7,766 bases of DNA, from assembly GCA_020027805.1 (NCBI GenBank), contig JAHKKQ010000100.1:1-7766 (forward strand), in the 5' to 3' direction. This stretch comes from Candidatus Dadabacteria bacterium (GTDB lineage Bacteria; Desulfobacterota_D; UBA1144; Nemesobacterales; UBA2774). The notes under the pieces were generated by a model. The model saw only the letters and a program-made list of their open reading frames with translations. It was not told the DNA's origin and did not search any database. Positions 1-6,918 of the stretch are shown in pieces. The position numbers and the translations under genes are program-made. Every line of letters begins with the position of its first letter. Positions within the stretch are counted from its first letter, which is position 1.

Positions 1-1110
1 GATGAGGTTTTCGAGCTCCCTTATATTCCCTGGGAAATGGTAGTTGTAGAGAGAGCTGAAAGCCCCTTCCGAGAGCCCCTTCACCTTTCTCGAATATTTT
101 TTATTAAACCCGTTGATGAAATGATCGATAAGGAGGGGTATATCCCCCCTCCTCTCTCTCAGAGGCGGCAGATCGATTACTATGACAGCGAGCCTGAAGA
201 AGAGGTCTTCCCTCAGGGAAGTCTTCTTGAGCTCATCAATCGGATGATTGCTCGCGGATATCACCCTCACGTCGAGCGTTACTTCCTGGGTATAACCTAA
301 GGGCCTCACTTTATATTCCTCGAGCACTCTCAGCAGCCTGACCTGGAGCTCTTTAGGCATCTCGCCTATCTCGTCGAGAAATATAGTCCCCTTGTCCGCC
401 GCGACGAATAAGCCCTCATGATCCCTCACCGCTCCTGTGAAGGCCCCTTTCCTGTACCCGAATAGCTCGGACTCGAGAAGCTCTTTCGGTATAGCCCCGC
501 AGTTAACACCGACGAAGGGTTTGCCCGCTCTCTCGCCCCGGATGTGTATCGCTTTAGCGAGAAGCTCCTTACCGGTGCCGGTTTCGCCCACTATGAATAC
601 GGGCGCATTGCTATGCGCAGCCGCGGAAGCCCTCTCGAAGACCGTCTTCATCAGCTTCGAGCCGCTTATTATATTGTCGAAGCCGTATTTCTCCGAAAGA
701 AGGACGTTCAGCGTGCTTACTTTACTCTCGAGCTCCTCCGACTTCCTTATCATATCGAGCTTATTCAGCAGTACGTCTTTATCGAAGGGCTTGGTTATGA
801 AGTCCTTAGCCCCCCTCTTTATCGCCTCGACGGCAGTCTGTACGGTTCCCTGCCCCGTAACCATTATCACCGTGATTCCGGGTATCAGGTCAACGAGTTT
901 TTCGAGAAGCGTGAATCCGTCCATGAGCGGCATCACGAGGTCGAGCAGGACCAGGCGGAGCCCGCTTTCCTCGGCCGCTTTCTCCAGCGCCTCTTTCCCC
1001 GAGTACGCGGTTATCACCTCGTAATTATTACGTTCGAGAAGCTCTTTGACGGCCTCCAGAAACTCCTTATCGTCATCGACCGCAAGTACTTTGAATTTCT
1101 CATTGGTCAC
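1..1110 (-). CDS. NtrC-family sigma-54-dependent response regulator (partial, C-terminus off the left edge)
   Basis: This is a transcription activator that, once phosphorylated, remodels sigma-54 RNA polymerase. The 370 visible codons read straight through to base 1. Residues 1-120 form a receiver domain with acidic pocket D12-D14, phospho-acceptor D57 (motif LLDLVMP), T85 and K107. Residues about 145-370 are the AAA+ domain, with Walker A GETGTGKE (175-182), sigma-54 contact loop GAFTGA (222-227), Walker B around D246-E247 and arginines R300/R306 in the REDLFFRL motif. The frame leaves the window at the GNIRELENLI motif, so the helix-turn-helix DNA-binding domain expected next is not seen. 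The start is GTG at 1110. It overlaps the kinase stop by 4 bases (GTGA), with GGGGGAA upstream as a possible ribosome site, which indicates translational coupling to the kinase. An in-frame ATG is absent near the start. The family call is secure. The regulated genes are an inference. Confidence 0.96.
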   Translation of the reverse strand, partial: MTNEKFKVLAVDDDKEFLEAVKELLERNNYEVITAYSGKEALEKAAEESGLRLVLLDLVMPLMDGFTLLEKLVDLIPGITVIMVTGQGTVQTAVEAIKRGAKDFITKPFDKDVLLNKLDMIRKSEELESKVSTLNVLLSEKYGFDNIISGSKLMKTVFERASAAAHSNAPVFIVGETGTGKELLAKAIHIRGERAGKPFVGVNCGAIPKELLESELFGYRKGAFTGAVRDHEGLFVAADKGTIFLDEIGEMPKELQVRLLRVLEEYKVRPLGYTQEVTLDVRVISASNHPIDELKKTSLREDLFFRLAVIVIDLPPLRERRGDIPLLIDHFINGFNKKYSRKVKGLSEGAFSSLYNYHFPGNIRELENLI

Positions 1111-2657
1111 GATGGCTGTTCCCCCGAATTTAACGGTAGTTTTATTGTCACGGAAGTACCCTCCCCTTCCTTGCTCTTTATCGAGATATCCCCCCCGTGG
1201 TCGCTGATGATGCGTTTTGCGACCGAGAGGCCGAGCCCCGTACCCATGCCCGCAGGCTTAGTAGTAAAAAAAGGCTCGAACACGTAAGGAATAATCTCTT
1301 TGGGAATACCGTCCCCGGTATCGTTTATCGTTATTACTGCGAAGCCCGGCACTTTATCGCCCGATGCGGTTAAAGTGAGCGACCCGCCTCCGGGCATTGC
1401 GTCGACTGCGTTCATTATGGTATCGGTGAACACGAGGTGGAGTAAATTCGTGTCGGTGAGTATCGTTAAATTATCTTCCGTTTCCACGAGTACATCTATA
1501 GCTTTCTTCTTGAGAAGAGGCCTGATGAGGTCGACCGACTCGGTCAGAATGGACGCCGCGTCCTCGGGACACTTTTCGCTTATGGGGTTGCCGACAAACT
1601 TGAGGAGCCTCTGTATCACTTTCTGGCCGTAGAGGACCTGTCTTTCAATCGAATCCAGTTTCACCATTATCCCCTCACATCCCGCTATATCCGATACGTC
1701 TTCTTTGAGCATCTGTACCCTGAGCAGCATGGATGCGAGCGGAGTACCCATGTGATGGGCGAAACCTTCAGCCATCCTCCCCACTATCTGGGATTTCTCG
1801 AGCTCTATTATTTTCTTTCTCATCGCTACTCTTGCGGAAATGTCTCTCACCGTCTCGATGAACCTCCCGCCGCCGTGGCTCATATAAACGAGGCTGATGC
1901 TCACAGGGACTCTCCTGCCGTCTTTTTTCATCAATTCCGTCTCGAAGTCCGTAACCGAAACACCCTCTTTCGCATTTCTCAGCTTCGCCGTAAAGCTCTC
2001 CTTGTGTTCAGGCGTGATTATTTCCCGAATGTTCCCGATATCCCCATTTTCGCTGCCGGTAAAAAGCACAAGCCCCGCCCTGTTTACGGATTCGATCCGG
2101 CCATCGCCGTCAAAAAGCAGCACGGCGTCGGACGTATTTTCCATTATCCCGCGGAGCCTCTCTTCCCCTTCCCGCAGCAGCCTCTCGGCCAATTTCCTCT
2201 CCGTAATATCGACCAGGGTGCTGAACACCACGAACCCGTTTTTAGTCTTCACGGGATTGAGACCTATCTCCACCGGGAACTCGGTACCGTCCTTCTTCCG
2301 GGCGAAAAGATCACGCCCTTTCCCCATCGGTCTTGCGATCGGCGACTTCATGAACGTATCTCTGAATACGGAATGAGCCCTGCGGTAGCGTTCCGGGACG
2401 AGAATCTCGATACTTTTTCCGAGAAGCTCCCCGTTCCCGTATCCGAGCGTCGCACTTACGAGGGAATTCACGAATATAATCTTCCCGGTCTCGTCCGTCA
2501 TGACTATCCCGCTGGGTACGGATTCGACTATGAAGCTGTAATCGTCCCCGAATAATCCGCTCTCCCCGCCGTCCTGACTTTCATATGATTTGATCTTCTT
2601 CCGGAGCTCTTCCAATTCCGCAGCAAGCTCTTTCTTTGTCTTTTTCGGATCATTCAT
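1107..2657 (-). CDS. Soluble PAS-PAS sensor histidine kinase, partner of the downstream NtrC-type regulator
   Basis: This ATP-dependent histidine autokinase should phosphorylate D57 of the overlapping regulator. Counted from the ATG at 2657 (516 aa), it has a charged coiled segment (2-25), PAS 1 (about 38-153), PAS 2 (about 166-276), a HisKA dimerisation helix pair with the H-box AHHMGTPL (phospho-acceptor H301), and an HATPase domain. The HATPase domain shows an N-box with N416, a G1 box NDTGDGI (D446), the F-box FEPFFTTK and a G2 box GMGTGLGL (470-477). No transmembrane segment is visible, so it should sense a cytoplasmic signal. PAS 1 carries H95 and R115, 20 residues apart as in FixL. The reading frame can also begin at TTG 2672, five codons earlier. 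Neither start has a clear Shine-Dalgarno, and ATG was preferred. It forms an operon with the regulator (4-base overlap) and lies 104 bases after the acetyltransferase. Confidence 0.95.
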   Translation of the reverse strand: MNDPKKTKKELAAELEELRKKIKSYESQDGGESGLFGDDYSFIVESVPSGIVMTDETGKIIFVNSLVSATLGYGNGELLGKSIEILVPERYRRAHSVFRDTFMKSPIARPMGKGRDLFARKKDGTEFPVEIGLNPVKTKNGFVVFSTLVDITERKLAERLLREGEERLRGIMENTSDAVLLFDGDGRIESVNRAGLVLFTGSENGDIGNIREIITPEHKESFTAKLRNAKEGVSVTDFETELMKKDGRRVPVSISLVYMSHGGGRFIETVRDISARVAMRKKIIELEKSQIVGRMAEGFAHHMGTPLASMLLRVQMLKEDVSDIAGCEGIMVKLDSIERQVLYGQKVIQRLLKFVGNPISEKCPEDAASILTESVDLIRPLLKKKAIDVLVETEDNLTILTDTNLLHLVFTDTIMNAVDAMPGGGSLTLTASGDKVPGFAVITINDTGDGIPKEIIPYVFEPFFTTKPAGMGTGLGLSVAKRIISDHGGDISIKSKEGEGTSVTIKLPLNSGEQPS

Positions 2658-2710
2658 ACCGAGAACATCCAAGGGATAAGTATTTAAAAGATATTTTTGA
2701 ATTTAAGATG

Positions 2711-2739
2711 AGAATATCATCTAATGCGGGGAGTTACAA
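2711..2739 (-). promoter_or_regulatory. Candidate sigma-70 type promoter for the kinase/regulator pair
   Basis: Reading the minus strand, TTGTAA (2734-2739) and TATTCT (2711-2716) are separated by 17 bases, each matching its consensus at 4 of 6 positions. It lies in the 104-base gap between the acetyltransferase stop and the kinase ATG and would give a leader of about 47 bases. It could supply basal kinase/regulator expression independent of the upstream sigma-54 promoter. The match is moderate and could be chance. Confidence 0.35.
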
Positions 2740-2761
2740 TCTATGCGGCGACAATTTGCCA

Positions 2762-3346
2762 TTATTTACTGCCATAAACGTAGGTATAAAACTCGAACCT
2801 GCGCTCCCAGCTCTGCAGGTCGTAGGAAGCGATCACGAGGTCCTTCTGCTCATTCGTAGCCTCGTCCAGCACGTAATAGTTAAGCACGGTTTCCGGCTCA
2901 AACCCGTAATGGCCGAGAATCTTCATGAAGCTGATATTGTCCGGGATGTACCTCACGATTATCTTCTGGAATTGGTGTTTGAGCCCTTCATAGAGAAGCA
3001 GGCTGAACATCTGGGAACCGAGACCCTTGCCCCTGTACCCCGGATGAACCACGAGCTTCACCTCGGCGGCATGGGGCCAGTAAAGCCCCTGAGAGTGGAG
3101 CGTGCCTTTCGCAACGACCTCATCCTCTCTCAACGTCACGAGCTCGACCGCCTTCTCGTAATTCGGGTTCACGAACCAGTTTTCGAGCGATTCCCATTTC
3201 GTAACGTCGTCTTTATAAATAATGAGATCTTCTCTGGGTATAGTCGAAAAAAACTTCTGAACTAAATCCCCGTCCCCCTCAAGAAGCGGCCTGATAATAA
3301 CACTGCTCTTATCTTTGAGCAAAAACTCTTTTGGATACACTGTCAT
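2762..3346 (-). CDS. GNAT-family N-acetyltransferase
   Basis: This is a predicted acetyl-CoA-dependent acetyltransferase of unknown substrate (194 aa from the ATG at 3346). The acetyl-CoA-binding motif A is clear: strand VKLVV (96-100) then HPGYRGKGLG (101-110), fitting the R/Q-x-x-G-x-G pyrophosphate loop at R105, G108 and G110. A later segment, PDNISFMKILGHYGFEP (135-151), fits motif B (the asparagine and the GF-E pattern typical of GNATs). The open frame extends to GTG 3394, but the protein most likely begins at MTVYPKEF, because the added residues look non-domain and a sigma-54 promoter (3362-3377) lies inside that extension. No Shine-Dalgarno precedes the ATG, and the predicted leader is only about 5 bases. 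It is followed by the kinase/regulator pair, so it may be the output or the lead gene of that signalling unit. A protein or small-molecule substrate cannot be inferred. Confidence 0.88.
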   Translation of the reverse strand: MTVYPKEFLLKDKSSVIIRPLLEGDGDLVQKFFSTIPREDLIIYKDDVTKWESLENWFVNPNYEKAVELVTLREDEVVAKGTLHSQGLYWPHAAEVKLVVHPGYRGKGLGSQMFSLLLYEGLKHQFQKIIVRYIPDNISFMKILGHYGFEPETVLNYYVLDEATNEQKDLVIASYDLQSWERRFEFYTYVYGSK

Positions 3347-3361
3347 AGTTGATAATTGACT

Positions 3362-3377
3362 TGCAAGGGGCATACCA
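3362..3377 (-). promoter_or_regulatory. Candidate sigma-54 (-24/-12) promoter of the acetyltransferase gene
   Basis: The minus strand reads TGGTATGCCCCTTGCA. Compared with the sigma-54 consensus TGGCACG-N4-TTGCW, the -24 half matches 5 of 7 bases, including the essential GG. The -12 half TTGCA matches fully, and GG and GC are separated by exactly 10 bases. The predicted start of transcription is near 3350-3351, just ahead of the ATG at 3346. The presence of an NtrC-family activator three genes downstream on the same strand supports function. The very short leader and the lack of experiments are the main doubts. Confidence 0.55.
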
Positions 3378-3528
3378 AGTGAAAAGTCGGCCACTACAAG
3401 TGTGCAGATGCGGTCTCCGGCTCACTTATGCTGATTGGAGTATCCACGGATATTACAGAATAATTCGATGTCAGACCCATATTAGAAACGCATTAGCGTA
3501 GATGAGAGACCCGATTGCATTTTGGCGT

Positions 3529-3541
3529 ATTCTAACAGAAT
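3529..3541. promoter_or_regulatory. Small palindrome, possible activator-binding site
   Basis: ATTCT-AAC-AGAAT is a perfect 5-3-5 inverted repeat. It lies about 180-190 bases upstream of the predicted sigma-54 transcription start, a usual distance for an enhancer-type site of an NtrC-family regulator. The regulator's DNA-binding domain is outside the window, so the site cannot be matched to it. A short palindrome of this size can occur by chance. Confidence 0.2.
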
Positions 3542-3602
3542 TGTCGTAATATAAGACACACGACATCCTGTGTCCGAGCAGAGTCCGAGAGACAGGCACG
3601 AT

Positions 3603-3619
3603 AAGGCTCACACGGCCTT
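3603..3619 (-). terminator. Weak hairpin after the lipoprotein operon, possible terminator
   Basis: Four bases beyond the TGA stop the minus strand has AAGGC, a 7-base loop and GCCTT. The stem is only 5 bp and no T-run follows, so it is not a canonical intrinsic terminator. A second weak candidate is the GACACA/TGTGTC stem at 3555-3574, which does have a T-rich flank on the minus strand. Confidence 0.2.
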
Positions 3620-3623
3620 TAAA

Positions 3624-5039
3624 TCAGTCGGGTTTTATAGGAGCCGGAGCGGCCGGCTTGCCCTGTTTTCTCCCGGCGCTCATGGCTTTGATGAACTCGA
3701 TGACCTCAGCGCCGTTCTCCCCTGCCCACTCCCAGTCAAAGAAATCGAGCTCGTTGAGCGTAACCGGATCATCGCCGAAGACGAATACGGCCCGGTATCC
3801 GTCGGTCCACCAGGACTGCTTCATAAAATTCCTGTGCGGGTCATCCGGCGTCGAGGGTCTTATACCCGTAATATATCCGAATTTCTCGACGCCTCCCGAA
3901 AAAAGAAGGTCCTGCACGAGGTACGTCCTCGCTTCATCCAGATCGGGGTCTATGGCGTGAGCCGACAACCACGGCGTCCTGAAAGTGAAGTAGGAGCCTA
4001 CGTCCCGGCTCACCGACCCTATCCATACGTCCATGCCTTTATACCGGACGGGCATGAGCCAGAGGCGGAGGTGGTTCCGCTCGTGTATGGTCGACCGCGC
4101 CTTCTGAAGCCCGATGTCCTGGGCCCGCTTGTATACGAACACGCTGCTCATTGGGGAGGTCCTGTATCTCGCTCCGGAGAAATAAGCCTTGAACGCTCTC
4201 AAGCCGGAGCTGACTGAAATAGGCTCGGTGACGTCCCATCCCCTCCTGATGAACGCGGAGATTATATTGTCCGTATCCCCGATGACGAAGAAGTTGAGCG
4301 CGTCGTTCTCTCCGGTGCCGTCCTTTCGCGTGGCACAGCAGGGGACGGCCTCGAGCACGCGGCGAAGCTCCTCTTCGGTCTCGTAATTAACGTATTCGTC
4401 CTCCTTGTACAATTTGTCAAAGTCGACCCTCTGGTAGTCGAGCTTTATTCCGGGTATTACGAAATAGAACACGAAGTTTGTTTCCTGCTCCTCTCCGTAG
4501 ATGCTTACGTTCAGGTACTTAATGCCCGGGTCCCAGTTCGTGTAAAAGAATCCCGAGAGGACCCCTCCGGCCGGTATCTCCCTCTTGATGCTGTGCTTGT
4601 TGAAGTACTCGTTCATTTCCTCATTGACGGGACTCGCATAGCTGTAGTTCGTATACGCAGCCTCGTTCGGGGAATAGTATCCGGGGTCAGTCGTGACATA
4701 GATCAGGGTGACGGGCTTGTCCGTCGTGTTGCCGATTTCAAGCCATACGGGCTGAATACCGTTCCGGGCAAGGTTGACTCCGAATATCCTCTCGCTCTCA
4801 TAATCGCTCAGCACGACCGCCGTGACCGATATCCCGTCTTCCGACTGGGTCTCCGCCCTGACTTTAAAAGGCACATCCTTAGCGGGGTCGGAAGACGGCG
4901 CATATACCTTACACCCCTTCGCAGGGGGTGTGCCGAACATGCTTGCGTCCCGCGGGTCCTGGTTAGCGCAGTAAGAGGCGCATCCCCATAATCCCGGCAT
5001 GAGGCACAATGAAATCACGAGGAATATCCGGAACCGCAT
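3624..5039 (-). CDS. LssY C-terminal-domain lipoprotein, second tandem copy
   Basis: This is a predicted exported lipoprotein of unknown function (471 aa from the ATG at 5039). The signal peptide is MRFR plus a hydrophobic stretch ending in the lipobox LWGC, so C20 would be lipidated. Trp at -2 is slightly unusual. Residues about 58-200 form an N-terminal domain shared with the neighbouring copy (motif NGIQPVWLEI). Residues about 233-422 resemble the LssY C-terminal domain family: PCC pair (233-235), LNFFVIGD (248-255), FVYKRAQDIGLQK (301-313), RNHLRLWLMPVRY (321-333), IDPDLDEAR (363-371) and WWTDGYRAVFVF (410-421). The tail is rich in Lys, Pro and Ala. The frame extends to ATG 5066, 5 bases after the upstream stop. 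The inner ATG was chosen because AAAGGG lies 6 bases before it and gives a compact signal peptide. It is co-transcribed with the paralogue ahead of it. Confidence 0.87.
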   Translation of the reverse strand: MRFRIFLVISLCLMPGLWGCASYCANQDPRDASMFGTPPAKGCKVYAPSSDPAKDVPFKVRAETQSEDGISVTAVVLSDYESERIFGVNLARNGIQPVWLEIGNTTDKPVTLIYVTTDPGYYSPNEAAYTNYSYASPVNEEMNEYFNKHSIKREIPAGGVLSGFFYTNWDPGIKYLNVSIYGEEQETNFVFYFVIPGIKLDYQRVDFDKLYKEDEYVNYETEEELRRVLEAVPCCATRKDGTGENDALNFFVIGDTDNIISAFIRRGWDVTEPISVSSGLRAFKAYFSGARYRTSPMSSVFVYKRAQDIGLQKARSTIHERNHLRLWLMPVRYKGMDVWIGSVSRDVGSYFTFRTPWLSAHAIDPDLDEARTYLVQDLLFSGGVEKFGYITGIRPSTPDDPHRNFMKQSWWTDGYRAVFVFGDDPVTLNELDFFDWEWAGENGAEVIEFIKAMSAGRKQGKPAAPAPIKPD

Positions 5040-5071
5040 ACTTAACCCTTTCCGTACAGGCGTCATTTGAG

Positions 5072-6397
5072 TTATTTCCCCTGCGCTCCTTCGTCTATAG
5101 CCCCGGTCCCGTCCGTACCCCCGTCGTAGATGTCATCCACATCCTCCCAATCGAAATACTCGAGGTCTCCGAGAGTTTTCTGTTCTTTCCCGAAGAGGAG
5201 CACAGCCCTGTAGCCGTCAGACCACCATGGGAGTTTGCCCAGGTTGTACCTTGGGTCCCCGGACGCCGACTCCCCGACGCCGATTACGTATCCGAGCTTG
5301 TCCACATTCTGCGATAGTATTATGTCTTCCACCAGATAGTCTCTCGTTTCGTCGATATCGGGGTCTATCTCCTGTGCCGCGAACCAGTATTTCCTGATTC
5401 TGAGGTCGGACCCTATGTCCCTGCTCACGGCACCCGCCCACACAGTCTTACCCCTATACCTGACCGGTGTGAGCCAGAGCCTGAGCGTATTCCTCTGACG
5501 GTAGGCCGCGTCCGTCTCACGCCTCGATTTCTGGAGGCTCACGTCCTGCCTCCTGCCGAACAGATAAAGGCTTGCCATCGGGAACGTCCTGTAGCTTTCC
5601 GGAGAGAAAGCCCGGCCGAGGTCGAATTTGAACTTTCCCGTATCGGCTTCCGTAACGTCCCATTTCCTCCGTACCACGGCCGATGATATATCGTCCGGGT
5701 CTCCGATGAGGACTATGTTTATGGGCTCTCCTCCGCCCCCGCCGTCGCTCCCCGTCGTACAGCACGGGAGTGCTTCCAGGGCCTTCCGAAGCTCAGCCTC
5801 GTCGTCTATTTGAACCAGCTCGTCCTTGGTATATAACGTAGTGAAATCGACGTTCTCGTAATCGGGCTGAATCCCGGGCACTTCGAAATAAAAGAAGAAA
5901 TTCTCTGTGCCGTCTATCTCGTAAAGTGTCACGTTAACGAACTTCAACCCCGGGTCGAGGTTTGTATAAACGAACCCCTTATCCCTTTCGCCCGGCATGA
6001 TGAACTCTATCTGAATGCCGTATTTCGAGAAATGTTCGTCCATCTCCCTGTTGGCCTTGCGGTTGAACTTCAAGTGGTTCATAAAAGCGACTTCGTTGGG
6101 CGAAAAATAATCGGGATCGAGGGCGATCGGCATAAAGAAGTAAGGCTTTCCGGTATTGTTCTCGATGTCGAGCCAGACGGGCTGGACCCCGTTAGCGGAG
6201 AGGTCGACTCCGAAGACCTCCTCGCTCTCCTCCCGGCTGAGCACCGCCACGGTAACCGTTACACCGTTACGGGTTTGGGTCTCCGCCCTGTCCAGGAAAG
6301 AGACTTCCTCGGGCGGTTTCGGGGAATAGCTCCCGCCGCAGCCGGATGCAGCCGCGAGGATAATCCAGATTGCGATCGGTAGTAATTTGTTCCGCAT
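5072..6397 (-). CDS. LssY C-terminal-domain lipoprotein, first tandem copy
   Basis: This is a predicted exported lipoprotein of unknown function (441 aa from the ATG at 6397). GTG at 6400 is an alternative start adding one residue. The signal peptide MRNKLLPIAIWIILAAASGC ends in lipobox ASGC (C20). The N-terminal half (about 37-180) shares 29 of 48 residues with the next gene's product across the segment beginning AETQ. The C-terminal half (about 211-402) shows LssY C-terminal-like motifs: PCC (211-213), INIVLIGDPDD (226-236), SLYLFGRRQDVSLQK (276-290), RNTLRLWLTPVRY (302-314), IDPDIDETRDYL (344-355) and WWSDGYRAVLLF (391-402). A Gly/Asp-rich tail follows. In LssY itself this domain is attached to a membrane protein of a Legionella secretion locus, and its function is not known. 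No good Shine-Dalgarno is seen before the start. The TAA stop is 32 bases before the next gene's chosen ATG. Confidence 0.88.
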   Translation of the reverse strand: MRNKLLPIAIWIILAAASGCGGSYSPKPPEEVSFLDRAETQTRNGVTVTVAVLSREESEEVFGVDLSANGVQPVWLDIENNTGKPYFFMPIALDPDYFSPNEVAFMNHLKFNRKANREMDEHFSKYGIQIEFIMPGERDKGFVYTNLDPGLKFVNVTLYEIDGTENFFFYFEVPGIQPDYENVDFTTLYTKDELVQIDDEAELRKALEALPCCTTGSDGGGGGEPINIVLIGDPDDISSAVVRRKWDVTEADTGKFKFDLGRAFSPESYRTFPMASLYLFGRRQDVSLQKSRRETDAAYRQRNTLRLWLTPVRYRGKTVWAGAVSRDIGSDLRIRKYWFAAQEIDPDIDETRDYLVEDIILSQNVDKLGYVIGVGESASGDPRYNLGKLPWWSDGYRAVLLFGKEQKTLGDLEYFDWEDVDDIYDGGTDGTGAIDEGAQGK

Positions 6398-6436
6398 CAC
6401 TATGGGGCTTTGATTTTATCTTATCGATTTCAAAAA

Positions 6437-6442
6437 ATTATA
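6437..6442 (-). promoter_or_regulatory. TATAAT -10 box ahead of the lipoprotein pair
   Basis: A perfect TATAAT on the minus strand lies in the 80-base gap between the DUF2147-like gene and the first lipoprotein gene, and would give a leader of about 33 bases to the ATG at 6397. The -35 region is poor: nothing near TTGACA lies 16-18 bases upstream, the closest being TCGATG at 19. It may be a weak or activator-dependent promoter, or chance in an AT-rich gap. Confidence 0.4.
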
Positions 6443-6477
6443 CAATATGAAGAGGGAACGACATCGAAAAAGGCCTG

Positions 6478-6876
6478 TTATTCGACCCGGGCCCAATCGA
6501 TCTTCTTCGACCCCAATCCGGCCTTAACGGTCAGGGTAAAGTTATCACCGCTGTCCATCCGGATTTTGGCATTGAAGTCTTTACTCTTCTTTATCGAGTA
6601 GACGGTGCCATTCCACACACTGTCCGCGGCGTCGTAAACCAGATTCTTGAAGACAATAGTTGAAACCACGTCAGGGTTCTCCGCGTCCTCCACGACCACG
6701 CCTTCGTAGTATCCGCCTTTGCTCTCTATCTGCACAATAGCCGTTCCGTCCGGGTCCTTCCATTTTCCGACTATGCCGTCGGCATTGATGTCTCCCGCGT
6801 TTGCAATTGTAAGATTTATTGCCGTTAGCGCCGCCACCGTAAGCGCGATTACAAAAAAGTTCTTCAGCATATTCAT
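6478..6876 (-). CDS. Small secreted DUF2147-like protein
   Basis: This is a predicted periplasmic protein of unknown function (132 aa from the ATG at 6876). A Sec signal peptide (residues 1-27) has a Lys-containing n-region, a hydrophobic core and an ANA cleavage site. The mature part of about 105 aa shows the pattern of DUF2147 proteins: an opening GIVGKW (W39), a DPDGTAIVQI strand, GYYEGVVVE, WNGTVY (88-93) and the closing IDWARV (126-131). The start was chosen because GGGAG (6883-6887) lies 6 bases before this ATG. Two alternative ATGs lie two codons either side. It follows the upstream gene by about 42 bases and probably shares its transcript. The family match is by eye and rests on the pattern of short motifs. 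The fold is likely a small beta-barrel or sandwich. Confidence 0.82.
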   Translation of the reverse strand: MNMLKNFFVIALTVAALTAINLTIANAGDINADGIVGKWKDPDGTAIVQIESKGGYYEGVVVEDAENPDVVSTIVFKNLVYDAADSVWNGTVYSIKKSKDFNAKIRMDSGDNFTLTVKAGLGSKKIDWARVE

Positions 6877-6882
6877 GATCAT

Positions 6883-6887
6883 CTCCC
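6883..6887 (-). promoter_or_regulatory. Ribosome binding site deciding the start of the DUF2147-like gene
   Basis: GGGAG sits 6 bases before the ATG at 6876 but directly abuts the ATG at 6882, so the inner start is the workable one. Confidence 0.6.
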
Positions 6888-6918
6888 TGATCTTTTACCG
6901 GATACTTAAATCAAGCAG

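Larger units (their letters stand above)
3347..3623. other. Intergenic region between the second lipoprotein gene and the acetyltransferase gene
   Basis: About 275 bases hold no convincing gene on either strand. Toward the acetyltransferase lies the sigma-54 promoter candidate. Further up are the 13-base palindrome at 3529-3541, an inverted repeat GACACA-N8-TGTGTC (3555-3574, followed on the minus strand by TTATATT), a 7-base direct repeat GTCCGAG at 3572-3578 and 3583-3589, and a small hairpin just after the lipoprotein stop (3603-3619). The region is more AT-rich than the flanking coding DNA around 3440-3560, as expected for regulatory DNA. Confidence 0.5.

Noticed and set aside
437..1287. 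Long plus-strand open frames opposite the response regulator
   Set aside because: They are antisense to a clearly conserved receiver/AAA+ gene, show no domain pattern of their own and arise from the codon bias of the real gene. The same holds for the plus-strand frames opposite the kinase, acetyltransferase, lipoproteins and small secreted proteins.
3347..3394. N-terminal extension of the acetyltransferase to GTG 3394
   Set aside because: The extra 16 residues contain the sigma-54 promoter sequence, have no Shine-Dalgarno and do not look like part of the domain. The ATG at 3346 fits better.
3455..3541. The 7-mer ACAGAAT occurring twice, 80 bases apart (3455-3461 and 3535-3541), as paired operator sites
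   Set aside because: In about 275 bases a repeated 7-mer is expected by chance roughly once or twice, and the flanks do not extend the match.
3572..3589. Direct repeat GTCCGAG with an 11-base period
   Set aside because: Only two short copies occur and no third or extended match is seen. It is too little to call a repeat array or binding-site cluster.
6763..6795. DINADG in the DUF2147-like protein as an EF-hand
   Set aside because: Only the first half of the loop pattern is present and position 12 is Lys, so a calcium-binding loop is not supported.
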